From: Narthecium ossifragum
Taxonomy: Eukaryota; Streptophyta; Magnoliopsida; Dioscoreales; Nartheciaceae
Assembly: GCA_963920575.1 (NCBI GenBank)
Contig: OY986969.1
Coordinates: 7,685,096-7,749,095, forward strand
Length of the DNA stretch: 64,000 nt
Reading direction: 5' to 3'
Shown here: positions 32,375 to 43,481 of the stretch, in pieces
Numbering within the stretch: position 1 is the stretch's first letter
Layout of the letters: each line of letters opens with the position of its first letter
The notes under the pieces: generated by a model
Database searches by the model: none
What the model saw: the letters and a program-made list of their open reading frames with translations, nothing else
Told to the model about the DNA's origin: nothing
Position numbers and translations under genes: made by a program

Positions 32375-33250
32375 TGTTCGCTTGCAAACGTTGTCGTTAA
32401 ACGTTGCTAACCTCAATCAAAATATAATCCTTATTCTATCACTATCCTACAGGGTAAACAAGTGGTGAAGTCCAGAGTCGATCCACAGGGAAAACGTTGG
32501 AAAGTAAAATCAATTCTCGAAACTGATTCCTAAGTGGAGTAATCAAAAGGTTGGTTGAATTATCTAAAAATTATCTAAGAAAATAAGTAAAGTGATCGGG
32601 ATTTGAACCAAGTTATGAATTACCTAGGGATTACTCAATCCACCCTAGTCACCTTTAATCTTCTTTAGTTATCCTCTTGTTCCCTTCTCTCAACATTATG
32701 GATCATACGGCGACAAGCTCAGATGAATCCCTAAAATAAGATTTATGTTTCTAACGAAATAGCCTATCTTTCTTGGCATTGGTTTTCCTCAATCCTATGA
32801 TTACTTTAAGTTATACTGCTCCTAATGACCTTGGCACAACCTATCCTAGCATAACATAGTCTATCTCAAAAGCAAACCATAAATCACATGAAAACCATCT
32901 CATAAATCTGTATAAACAATCACAGAAAGCTTATACGACTGAAAATACTTCAAAGAAACTATATTCTTTCAAATCTCTAATCATTAAAACCATATTTATG
33001 AGATAATGTTGAGAAGAAGTTTACAATAATCAAACAAAAAAAAATCAAAAGTTACACTAGGGTTTCATGATATCCTTAAGTTTAGAATTAGTTACTCATC
33101 TTCTGGAAAAGATCCATAGGTGTTGGGAAGGAAGCCGTCGATCCCCGTGGAAAGATCTCCATCTTCAAAACCCTAGCCTTCTCCTCCAAAAGTGGTCCAA
33201 AAGATGATGATTTTTGGCTGGAATAACCCCTTTATATATTAGAAACCCTC
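32375..33250 (-). repeat. 5' LTR of element D, part 1 (interrupted by element B)
   Basis: Starts at the primer site with TGTTCGCTTGC on the plus strand (minus end GCAAGCGAACA). A minus-strand TATATAAAGG box lies at 33230-33240. The LTR breaks at CCCTC (33246-33250), the target duplication of element B, and resumes at 44454. Confidence 0.7.
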
Positions 33251-34897
33251 TGATAAGTGCATGAAAGTGCACTCTGAACAACCTTAAAACCATCTCAATT
33301 GCTATATCTTCATCCTTAATCAACTTCTTTAGCACTATTTTTATAGTATATGTTACTTCACATAGTTGCTTGGAAAATGCAGGAAATTGGAGCTGAAAGA
33401 AGCTGAAAAGATTATATGGGTCAAATTCAAATATTACATTGTATCTTTCTAAGAAGAACCAGATGATGTGCCATATACCATTGGAAAGCTCTTGAAGTCT
33501 ACTTTCTGGAGAATTTTACGGTTCATGATTTCGAGTTACGTAGAGGAAGTTACAACATTTTTCGTACAAGTGCGCAGTGCTGAATGAATAGTGACGGTCG
33601 ACCGTCAAATCTCACGGTCGACCGTCGCGCTCAAAAATCCTCACGGTCGACCCTCAAATCCTCACGGTCGACCGTGGAGCCCGAAAATCCTCACGGTCGA
33701 CCGTCAGATACTCACGGTTGACCGTCGCATCGACCGTGACATCGACCGTCAGCCTCTGTCAAGGAAAATACTTCGTAGGGTCGATGCAAAGATCGACCGC
33801 AGCTTGTCAAAATTAATTGTGCACCTCACGGTCGACCGTCAGGGTCTCACGGTCGATGGCCAGATCAGCTAGGGGCCTATAACGGGTTTAAACTTAACCC
33901 GAGTTTGCTAATCTTTGGACCCTATAAATAGGAAAGTTAGGGTAAGCCAAGGGGGACTTCTTGGACGTTTTTGGAGGCTCTTTCTGGACGGTTTCTGAAG
34001 GGAAGAAGATAAAGACATCTCCATCCATGGCCGAGTAATCCGCGAGCATGGCGGACGGATGATCTAACGAGGATTAGGGTTTCTTCTCCAACGATGGTTC
34101 ATGTTTTTAATCTTCATTGTTAAACTCTTTTCTATGTATTGGATCTTCAAATATTATTTTCAGATTATAGATTTCTATGTGGATGATTAATATTATGAAT
34201 CCAGTCATGCTTCTTTCATGATCTTATAATCCCATAGTCTTCTCTTTTGATTCTCCTACTGAGTCTTGCGAGACCTTTGCTATGCATTGCCCGTAGTGAC
34301 AACTGGTATTGTGTATTCTTAGGGATCTGGTAAGACAAGGTTGGGGCTCTATCCCGAGAAATCTTTGCTAAGCATTGCCGATTATGAGAGTTTGTATTGT
34401 GTATTCTTAGAGATCCGGTTAGAAAGAGTTAGGGCTTTGTCCCGATGAACTTTTGCTACGCGTTGCCTGTAGTGACAGCCGGTATCGTGTATTCTTAGGT
34501 TTGGTTGGATGAAGTTAGAACTATAAAAAGGAAGAACTAATCGTAGGAGGAGACATTTATATATTTTGTTAGGTTTATAGTTCCATATCTTCCGGTTAAG
34601 GTGATTGGGATGTGAATCCCTTAACTGAGTATCATATGAACCATTGAGAAGAGAAGAACCTAAATCCGAGTGAAGTGATTCCTGAAGCCTAGCCTCATTC
34701 AAATCTTGATTTCTTTCGTTAACTTTATCTTATCATTACATCTTCCATCTATTTTCTTAACTTTTACGCTCTTGATTGTTTTCGATATATTGTTATTTGT
34801 GTTTCTGGATCTTTCCTGCTTGTCTCTCTGTGGGTTCAACCTCTCTTATGATGTACTGCACCGCGACCGCTGTGCGTGACACATTTGAGCGACATCA
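33251..34897 (+). repeat. 5' LTR of element B (1647 bp)
   Basis: Contains, in order: a U3 block shared with elements A, C and J (GAAGAACCAGATGATGTGCC...GAATTTTACGGTTCATGATT), the palindrome array 33593-33860, a TATA box at about 33922-33930, and a three-fold repeat of about 70-110 bp at about 34270-34505 (GCTATGCATTGCC...GTGTATTCTTAG). Confidence 0.93.
33593..33860. promoter_or_regulatory. ACGGTCGACCGT palindrome array, 5' LTR of element B
   Basis: Six 12-bp palindromes (some with one change) occur in the first 125 bp, with start-to-start spacing alternating near 20-21 and 29 bp. They are followed by half-decayed copies (GCATCGACCGTGACATCGACCGT) and two more at 33835-33860. The array ends about 60 bp before CCTATAAATAGG. 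Confidence 0.8.
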
Positions 34898-34902
34898 AAA
34901 AT

Positions 34903-34920
34903 TGGCGCCGTTGCCGGGGA
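34903..34920 (+). other. primer-binding site of element B
   Basis: TGGCGCCGTTGCCGGGGA follows the 5' LTR by five bases; Asp-tRNA type as in element A. Confidence 0.88.
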
Positions 34921-35142
34921 GACGGTTCAGAAAAGCGCCAGAATCAGATTACAGTGATTGTAGACATCGAAAGCGGTAACTTCGTTCATTTTCTTTAGTT
35001 TTTTTTTTCGGCTTTGATTTTTCTTCTCTATTAGAATTGTTTTCGTTTATTCGGTCTTAGTTAGTAAGTTTAGTTTCAATTATTGTTTTTGCTTATTTTC
35101 TTTAATTGGTTTGCATCTTTTGGATTGCGTGTTTGTTGGTGT

Positions 35143-36183
35143 ATGTCTCGATATAGAGATGAACTAGGCAGATTTGCTAGACGCCCGGAGGGTGATTCTG
35201 AAACTTCTGATAGTGAGACATATATTGCTGATCTCCTTGACGCACGGTCACAAACTTCACATCATACTTTCATTATGGCTGAGCACGAGGAGCAACAAAC
35301 TCCTAGGAGTTTGCAAGAATACTTGCATCCAACACGCACTACTACACCTTCATGCATCATGTTTTCACCTAATGCAGCACATGTTGACTTTAAACCTGGC
35401 ATGATTCAGTTGCTTCCTACCTTTCATGGGTTGGAAAATGAAAATCCATATGTGCACATTAGGGAGTTTGAGGAAGTAGTAGCGACCTTCCATGGCCAAC
35501 CAGGTGCACTAAATATGATCCTACTTAAGTTCTTTCCCTTCTCACTGAAGGATAGAGCGAAGAGTTGGTTATATTCCTTAAGGCCACGATCTATAGGATC
35601 TTGGGCTGAAATGACACAGATATTTTTCAACAAGTATTTCCCACAGCATAAGTCCAATGCACTTAAGAGACAGATTTCTACCTTCGTACAGAAGGATAGC
35701 AAGACTCTGTATCAGGCGTGGGAACGATTTAAAGACATGTTGAATTTATGTCCTCATCATGGATATGAAAGTTGGCGTCTTGTTAGTTATTTTTATGATG
35801 GTTTAACTGTTAGAGAACGCCAATTTGTTGAGATGATGTGTAATGGTGAATTCTTGCAAAAAGATCCTGACGCAGTTATTGAGTATTTGACAAAGCTTAC
35901 TGAGAAAGCTCATACATGGACTGGGCCGAGCGCAACAGATAATACCAGCAGAGCCAGACCACCATCCCAACAACAAGGTGGAGGAGTATATCAGCTACGC
36001 GAGGAAGACGCACTCAAGGCTAAAGTGGAGAGTCTAACAAGGGAGCTGGAGCTGTTAAAGACCAAAGATATGATGGCTGCCCGAACCTCTCCATACAATG
36101 AACCTACGAGGCCGGCTGGGCCGTGTGCGATCTGTCAAGGCGTGGACCACCATATTGATGATTGCCCACCTATGCTGAGATGA
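35143..36183 (+). pseudogene. Athila-type gag of element B (frameshifted at its end)
   Basis: The frame from MSRYRDELGRFARRP shows the retrotransposon gag capsid region: FHGLENENPYVHIREFEEV, then LKFFPFSLKDRAKSWLYSL and FFNKYFPQHKSNALKRQISTF, SYFYDGLT. A coiled segment (ALKAKVESLTRELELLKTK) and a zinc-knuckle-like CAICQGVDHHIDDC end it. The frame is open 60 bases further upstream, but that part is hydrophobic and unlike gag, so the start at 35143 is preferred. The sequence then jumps to another frame at about 36165. Confidence 0.85.
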
Positions 36184-37037
36184 GAGGTGTGTACGACGAG
36201 CATTGCAACGCAGTAGGCGGATTCAGGAGGCCGTACACTCCCTATTCAGAGACGTATAATCCAGGATGGCGAGAGCATCCGAACTTCAGCTGGAAGTCGA
36301 ATGCTCCACAGAGCAACGAGCATCATCAACCGCCACCTAATAAGCCTTTCTCTAACCCTCCTTATAATACATCTGGTTTTCCTAGGCCTACATTTAATGA
36401 CAATTTACAGGAACTGAAATCTATGATTGTGCAGGAATCTAAGGAAAGGAAGGAGGATATTCAAGAGATCAAGAGCCAGATCACAAAGCTGATCAACTCT
36501 TTGAGCGTGCATGAACGAGGGAAGTTCCTAGCTCAACCTCAACAAACGCAGGTATCTAGTGCTGAGCAAAATAATGTGAAGGAGATGAATGTCGTAACTA
36601 CAAGAAGCGGGAAAACAACAATAAGTCCTTCAAAAGAGCCCGCTGAACCTCCTATTGCTGTTGAAGAGGAGGACCGAATTGAGGAGGACCATGTAGAGAC
36701 CGATCATCCAGATGGCCCTACACCAGGTGACTTTCAGGTACGTGTCCCTTTCCCTCAGGCATTGAAATCCACTAAATTTACTATGGAGCCCAACAGCGAG
36801 ATTTTGGAGCATCTTCGGCAAGTTAACGTAAACCTTCCTCTTTTGCATGTTATTAAGCAAATGCCTACATATGCTAAGGTGATTAAAGATTTATGCACTA
36901 TGAAGAGACGACATCATGTAAAGAAAACTACATTTTTAACAGAGCAGGTTAGTGCACTGCTTCAGCACAAGTTCCTCCTAAATATAAGGATCCTGGCTGT
37001 CCTACTGTATCTTGATTCATTGGAGAGCATGAAGTAG
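36162..37037 (+). pseudogene. gag-protease linker of element B
   Basis: The frame [19 protein letters not shown] matches the same segment of element A ([17 protein letters not shown]). It includes a QITKLINSLSVHERGKF coil and VRVPFPQALKSTKF, then NVNLPLLHVIKQMP as in element A. A frameshift near 36975 destroys the run into protease. Confidence 0.8.
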
Positions 37038-37039
37038 GA

Positions 37040-37741
37040 CAAGCTTTATTAGATCTTGGTGCAAGTGTTAATTTGATGCCATATTCTGTTTACTTGCAAC
37101 TTGGTTTAGGACAAATTAAGTCGACATCTGTGGTTTTGCAATTGGCAGATAGATACACGAAGACTCCACGAGGAGTAGTAGAGGATGTGCTTGTTCAAAT
37201 AGATAAATTTTATTATCCTGTTGATTTCTTAGTCTTGGATACTCAGGCTATAGTAACTGCTGATTCTAGGATTTCCATTATCTTAGGTAGACCGTTTCTT
37301 GCTACTGCTAATGCTATAATTAATTGCAGGAATGGTTTAATGAAGTTAACTTTTGGGAATATGACTTTAGAAATTAATGTTTTTAATGTTGCTAAGCAGC
37401 CTGATGAGGATGATGAATGCCAGCAGACTTACCAGATTGATTTGCTCACTGAAGAGGAGTTTGCTACAACTGAAATTAATTCTTTTGAATTAGATTTGGA
37501 TGAAAATGTTGATGTTGACAGTATGTGTAAAAATTTGGAGCATTGTTCTTTTGCAGGTCCATGGAATCCAAAGTTTGAAGCACTGCCAGAAAGGGGACAG
37601 CCACCAACGCCATCAGCAATAAAGCCGCCCAAGCTGGACCTAAAATCGTTACCTCAAGGTTTAAAGCACGCCTATCTTGGTCCAGGTGATACATACCCAG
37701 TTATTATTTCTTCAGCATTAACTGTAGAGCAAGGTGAGTAA
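37040..37741 (+). pseudogene. aspartic protease region of element B
   Basis: After the frameshift the frame reads [21 protein letters not shown]. Asp-Leu-Gly-Ala-Ser is the Athila variant of the retroviral protease active site. ILGRPFLATANAIIN is the conserved C-terminal flap region. It stops at TAA 37739-37741, where the RT frame should continue. The protease would cut the gag-pol polyprotein. Confidence 0.85.
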
Positions 37742-39132
37742 TTACTTAGCGTTTTAAATGAGCATAAATCAGCTATTGGATGGAGTATAGCAAATCTGAA
37801 AGGTATTAGTCCCTTGATATGTTCCCATATGGTTAATCTTGAACAAGGGGTTGTACCTCGTAGGGATCCTCAGCGTAGGTTGAACCCTACAATGAAAGAG
37901 GTAGTAAAAATCGAAGTGTTGAAATTATTAAATGCAGGGATCATCTACCCTATTGCTGATAGCAAATGGGTGAGTCCTACACAGGTTGTGCCAAAAAAAT
38001 CTGATGTCACTGTTGTTGAAAATGAAAGTGGAGACTTTGTCCCCACTAAATTAGTGACAGGATGGCGCATGTGCATAGATTATAGAAAATTGAATGCTAC
38101 CACCCGTAAGGATCACTTTCCATTACCGTTCTTAGATCAGATTTTAGAGAGAGTAGCTGGACATCCTTTTTATTGTTTTCTTGATGGTTATTCTGGATAC
38201 TATCAGATTGAGATTGCTTTAGAAGATCAGGAAAAAACTACTTTTACATGTCCTTTTGGTACTTATGCTTTCCGTAGAATGCCATTTGAATTGTATAATG
38301 TTCCTGCTGCTTTTCAACGATGTATGATGAGTATGTTTGCTGATATGATCGAGGAATGTATGGAAGTGTATATGGATGACTTGACTGTATTTGGTAATAC
38401 TTTTGATGCATGCTTGCATAACTTAAAGAGAGTCTTGGTCGTGTGTGAAGAGAAGCAACTTGTGCTTAATTGGGAAAAGTGTCACTTCATGGTGCCCTCA
38501 GGCATTGTGCTGGGCCACATAGTCTCTTCTAGAGGCATTGAAGTGGACCGATCAAAAATCGATCTCATATCAAATCTTCCTGTGCCAAAGACTGTTAAAG
38601 ATGTTAGATCCTTTCTAGGGCATGCTAGTTTTTACAGGAGGTTCATCCAAAATTTTTCTGCTATTGCTCGTCTTTTATGTAATCTTTTAATAAAGGATAC
38701 CCCTTTTGAGTGGACTATTGATTGTCAGAAGGCTTTTCAAGCCTTGATTGATAAATTGACTTCCGTACCTATTGTGCAACCACCCGATTGGAGCCTTCCT
38801 TTTGAATTAATGTGTGATACAAGTGATTTTGCTGTAGGAGCTGTCTTAGGGCAGCGAAAAGATGGTAAACCTCATGATATTCAATATGCTAGCCGAACCT
38901 TGAATAATGCACAGATGAATTATTCTACCACCGAGAAAGAACTGTTAACTATAGTCTTTGCATTAGACAAGTTTCGTGCTTATTTGATTGGTTCTCCCAT
39001 TACTATTTTCACTGATCATGCCGCGCTTAAGTACCTTCTCACCAAGAAGGATGCTAAAACGCGCCTAATTCGTTGGATATTAATCTTACAGGAATTTGAT
39101 ATTTCTATAAAAGACAAAAAGGGCGTGGAGAA
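37742..39132 (+). pseudogene. reverse transcriptase and RNase H of element B
   Basis: In the same frame as the protease, downstream of the stop: [29 protein letters not shown], and the catalytic YMDDLTVFG at about 38368-38395. RNase H follows with [34 protein letters not shown] and [14 protein letters not shown]. The frame breaks at 39132 inside GVEN, exactly at the insertion of solo LTR C, and continues in phase at 40941 (VVADHLSRL). Confidence 0.88.
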
Positions 39133-40935
39133 TGATGAGTGCATGAAAGTGCACTCTGAACAGTATTATAACCATCTCAATTGCTAGATTATTATCCTTA
39201 ATCAGCATCTTTATTACTATTTTTATATCTATATGTTGCTTCACATGGTTGTTTGGAAAATGCAGGAAATTGGAGCTAAAAGAAGCTGAAAAGAGTATAT
39301 AGAGCAACTTCACAAATTAATCTGTACCTGCTCGTGAAGAACCAGATGATGTACCATATATAGCTGGAAAGCTCTTGAAGTCTAGATTCTGGGGAATTTT
39401 ACGGTTCATGATTCCGAGTTTCCTAGAGGAAGTTACGGCAATTTTAGTACCGATGGCGCAGTCTGGATGGCAGAAAGGAAAATAAGCTGGAAGTCCGAGC
39501 GATCAGCCGATCGATCGGACCTCGCAGAATCGTGACAGAACATGTGTTTTTTAGCTGAACATGGTTCGATCGATCCCTCCATTGCTCCTATGGGGTCCGA
39601 TCGATCCGACACCAATGGTCCGATCGATCGGACTCGGAAAAAGCCAAAAACAACGGATTTTTACTCAACCGATCGATCCAACACTCATAATTCGATCGAT
39701 CGGACTTGGGAATTAAAGGGTGACAGAACATATGCTTTTTAGAGGAGCAGAGTTCGATCGATCCGTCCATCGATCGAACTCGGGAAGAGCCAGAGACGAA
39801 GGATTTTTACGAAATCGATTGATCCGACTCCCTTAGTCCGATCGATCGGACTCGGGCGTAAATAGAAGATTGGAGATTTCAAGAGACCGATCGATCCAAC
39901 ATCCCGAGAAGGATCGATCGGACTTGCCCAGTGACGAAAATCAACGGTTTTGATTAATCCGAGTTTACTAATTCTTGGACCCTATAAATAGGAAACTTAG
40001 GGCTAATCAAGGGGGACTTCTTGGATGTTTTTGGAGGCTTTTTCTGGACGTTCTCCAAGGGAAGAAGATGGAGGAATCTCCATCTATGGCCGAGTAATCC
40101 ACGGGCATGGCGGACGGATGATCTAGCGAGGACTAGGGTTTCTTCTCCAACAATGGCTCATAGTTTTTAATCTTTATTGTTAAATTCTTCTTATGTATTG
40201 GATTTTCACAGATTGCTTTGTGGTTAAACATTATTATAAATCTAGTCATGCTTCTTTTATGATATTGTGATCCCATAGTTATCTCCTTTGATTCTCCTAC
40301 CGAGTCTCGTGAGACCTTTGCTATGCATTGCCCGTAGTGACAGCTGGTATTGTGTATTCTTAGGGATCTGGTTAGATAAGGTTGGGGCTCTATACCGTGA
40401 GATCTTTGCTATGCATTGCCGATTGTGAGAGTTGGTATTGTGTATTCTTAGAGATCCAGTTAGAGTTAGGGCTTTGTCCCGATGAACTTTTGCTGTGCGT
40501 TGCCTGTAGTGACAGCCGGTATTGTGTATTCTTAGGTTTGGTTGGATGAAGTTAGCACTATAAAAAGGAAGAACCAATCGTAGGAAGAGACATTTATATA
40601 TTTTATCAGATTCATAATTCTATATCTTCCGGTTAAGGTGATTGGGATGTGAATCCCTTAACTGAGTATCATATGAACCATTGAGAAGAGAAGAACCTAA
40701 ATCCGAGTGAAGTGATTCCTGAAGCCTAGCCTTATCAAAAGCCTGATATCTTTAGTTAACATTACATTATCATTAATCCTTTGATCTAATTTAATTTAGT
40801 TAGCTTTCTTCATTGTTTTCAATTCATTGTTATTTGTATTTCTGGATCTTTCATGCTTGTCTCTCTGTGGGATTCGACCTCTCTTATGCTGTACTGCACC
40901 GCGACCGCTGTGCGTGACACATTTGAGCGACATCA
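39133..40935 (+). mobile_element. solo LTR C (1803 bp) inside element B pol
   Basis: Begins TGATGAGTGC, ends GCGACATCA, and is flanked by perfect GAGAA copies at 39128-39132 and 40936-40940. Its backbone is the B-type LTR (same U3 block, TATA box at about 39983-39992, same three-fold 70-bp repeat at about 40310-40545), but the palindrome array at 39495-39925 has a different core (GATCGATCGGAC instead of ACGGTCGACCGT). Removing it together with one GAGAA restores the pol reading frame. Confidence 0.93.
39495..39925. promoter_or_regulatory. CGATCGATCGG palindrome array of solo LTR C
   Basis: More than ten GATCGATC-centred sites, mostly as pairs TCGATCGATCC...CGATCGATCGGAC separated by 25-30 bp, with ACTCGGG or ACTTGGG often after the second site. 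The array ends about 60 bp before the TATA box. Confidence 0.8.
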
Positions 40936-40940
40936 GAGAA

Positions 40941-41991
40941 CGTTGTCGCTGATCACCTATCAAGGTTAATGGTGGATGTAGCGGAAAATGAGCCACCAAT
41001 CATGGATGACTTCCCTGATGAGCAACTCTTTTCTGTTGCACGACTGCTCTGGTATGCGCACATTGTTAATTACTTAGCGACATGTGAGATCCCTTCCTTT
41101 TGGAGTGCGCAGGATAAGCGTAGATTTTTTGTTGAGGTAAAGAAATTTTATTGGGATGATCCTTGTCTGTTTAAGTATTGTCCTGACCAGATTATGCGTC
41201 GTTGTGTCCCTGATTATGAAATCGAAAGCATCTTTACATTCTGTCACTCTCATGCATGTGAAGGCCATTTTTCGATGAAAAAGACTGCTACTAAAATTCT
41301 TCAATGTGGTTTTTACTGGCCTACTATGTTTCGTGATGTTAATATTTTCTGCAAATCCTGTGATAGTTGCCTAACAGTAGGAGCTTTATCTAGGAGACAT
41401 ATGATACCTTTGAACCCAATTCAAGCTGTAGAGATTTTTGATTGTTGGGGTATAGACTTTATATGACCCTTTCCTTCTTCTTTTGGCTATTTATATATAT
41501 TGTTGGCTGTGGAATACGTGTCTAAGTGGGTGGAGGCTATCGCATGTAGGAATAATGATCATTCCACTGTCATCAAGTTTCTTAAAGAGCATGTTTTGTC
41601 TAGATTTGGTACTCCTATGGTCATTATTAGTGACCAAGGATCCCATTTTTGTAACCGCTCTTTTGAGACTTTGATGCGCAGGTATGGAGTTACACATAAG
41701 ATTTCCACTGCTTATCATCCACAGACGAATAGCCAAGCTGAATTAGCCAATAGAGAGATAAAGGAAATCCTGGAGAAGACAGTGAGCCCCGACCGAAAGG
41801 ACTGGTCATTGAGGCTATCATATGCGTTGTGGGCATATCGCACTGCCTACAAGACTACCCTGGGGATATCGCCATTTCGCCTAGTTTATGGAAAACCTTG
41901 TCATCTTCCAGTCGAATTAGAATATAAGGCCTATTGGGCTATTAAGTCACTAAATTTTACTTTGGATGTTGCAGGTCAGGAAGACGTTTAA
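40941..41991 (+). pseudogene. integrase of element B (stop in the core)
   Basis: Starts in phase with the RNase H frame after the solo LTR. The HHCC zinc domain is seen as HSHACEGH...CKSCDSC at about 41245-41375. The catalytic core has D in GIDFI, then a TGA at 41464-41466 where Gly is expected, D in IISDQGSHF and E in [16 protein letters not shown]. It ends with [22 protein letters not shown] as in element A, and then a deletion shifts the frame at about 41980. Confidence 0.87.
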
Positions 41992-42232
41992 AGTCGGACA
42001 TCAAGCTTATCTGTATGACACACGCCTGCATCTCCATCCTGGAAAGCTGAGATCACGCTAGACAGGCCCCTTCACCGTTAGAAGAATATTTGAGAATGGG
42101 GCTGTGGAAGTTGAAGACCCGAAGGATGGGAGGCTGTTTACGGTCAATGGACAGCGCTTGAAACAAATTTCAGAGAAAGCGGACCCTGAAGAGCACACCG
42201 TTTCTCTCGTAGACCCTGTCTATGAGGGATGA
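41975..42232 (+). pseudogene. C-terminal domain of element B pol after a deletion
   Basis: In another frame the sequence resumes with [27 protein letters not shown], stop (TAG where Trp is expected), TGPFTVRRIF and VNGQRLKQI. Compared with element A about 35-40 codons (the [16 protein letters not shown] region) are missing. Short GTCAGG-like homology at the junction suggests a microhomology deletion. Confidence 0.75.
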
Positions 42233-43481
42233 TCTTTCTCCTATCTATCATTTCCCTTTTTGATTAGGTTAGGTTACTTTAGTTTGTTTGCTTTCATTCT
42301 CATTTGCTTTTGTTTGCTATTTTATATTTTTAGGATGCTTGGACTTTCGTCTTCCTCGCTTGTGAGATTTTGGCCAGCCATCAATGGGATTGAGATGTCG
42401 GCCACCATAAAGAGCATTGGGCAAGATTTCAGATATTCTGTCAGGTGGCCTCGCTCCTATTTCGATTTCCTATTCTTATTTATGCTATATATGAAAATTT
42501 AGGACAACACCCTTATGCTTATTTACATGATTCGCCCACATTGAGGACAATGTGGATTTCAGGTTGGGGGGTGTAGGCATACATGATCTCATGCATGCAA
42601 CCTTATTGAGTTTAATAGTGTTCAATTGAGTATGTTACTAAAAATTATACATGAGCTGAAATTTTTATGCTTATTATACATATTGCTTTCATATGGATTG
42701 GCCTATACATTGATTGCATGCGTGATAACCTGAAGGTAGAACATTATGTGAGTCACACACAAACACTTTATGTGCAGTGGCGATTATACTCATCAGAAGA
42801 ATGAGCATGCTATTGTCAATTTAGACCATGATTTCAGCATTAGCTCGTATTGAGTATTGCATGCAGAAAAAAAAAAGAAAAAGAAAAAGAAAAAGTTCTG
42901 GAGCTTGATAAAGCTGTTCCTAAACAACTATTAAGTGATCTACTGAGTAACCGGGTGTTCTTGCCTCAGGAAGCGGGGAGCTCGTGTAAAAAGGTAGAAC
43001 CATTTATAGCTATAAAAAAAACTATTAAGTGTTTTGCTAAGTAACCGGGTCTCTGCGTCTCAAGAAGCGGAGAGTGCTCGCGTAAAAACGCAAAATGTCT
43101 GATAGTTGAAGAAAAAAAAGAGAAAGAAAGAGCATGTTGTACTTAAAGTGTGAGGGTTGGATAATTGGTCATGAACATAGTAGTGTGTTTGGACTAATGG
43201 TGGGTAAAAGTTGCTTCTGTACGTAACATTTATTTGTCACGTCACATGTGTTCTTCTGGATGGTGATTAGCATGTTTGATGTGTAGAAGTTGATTTCATG
43301 TGTTGGTAGTATATGTATGAGTATAAGAAGTTTTCATGCTCTGTACTGTATAAAACACTATTGACTTGATAATGTAGAATTTTTATCATGCATGTCTACA
43401 TCCTTGAACCGTTGGTGTGCTTAATTATATTTTTTTACGCTTTGAATTGCTAGAGACTAGCAATAAGCTGGTTGGAGGGTG
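42233..43481 (+). other. non-coding 3' internal region of element B
   Basis: Contains a GAGGACAATGTGGATTTCAGGTTGGGGGGTGT segment near 42543 that looks like an internal copy of a polypurine tract, the conserved duplicated block at 42943-43090 shared with element A, A-rich tracts, and the true polypurine tract GGTTGGAGGGTG (43470-43481) before the LTR. No envelope-like frame. Confidence 0.65.

Noticed and set aside
33593..33860. CRISPR-like look of regularly spaced palindromic repeats
   Set aside because: Plant nuclear DNA inside LTRs, spacers are themselves repeated and very short, and no cas genes are present.
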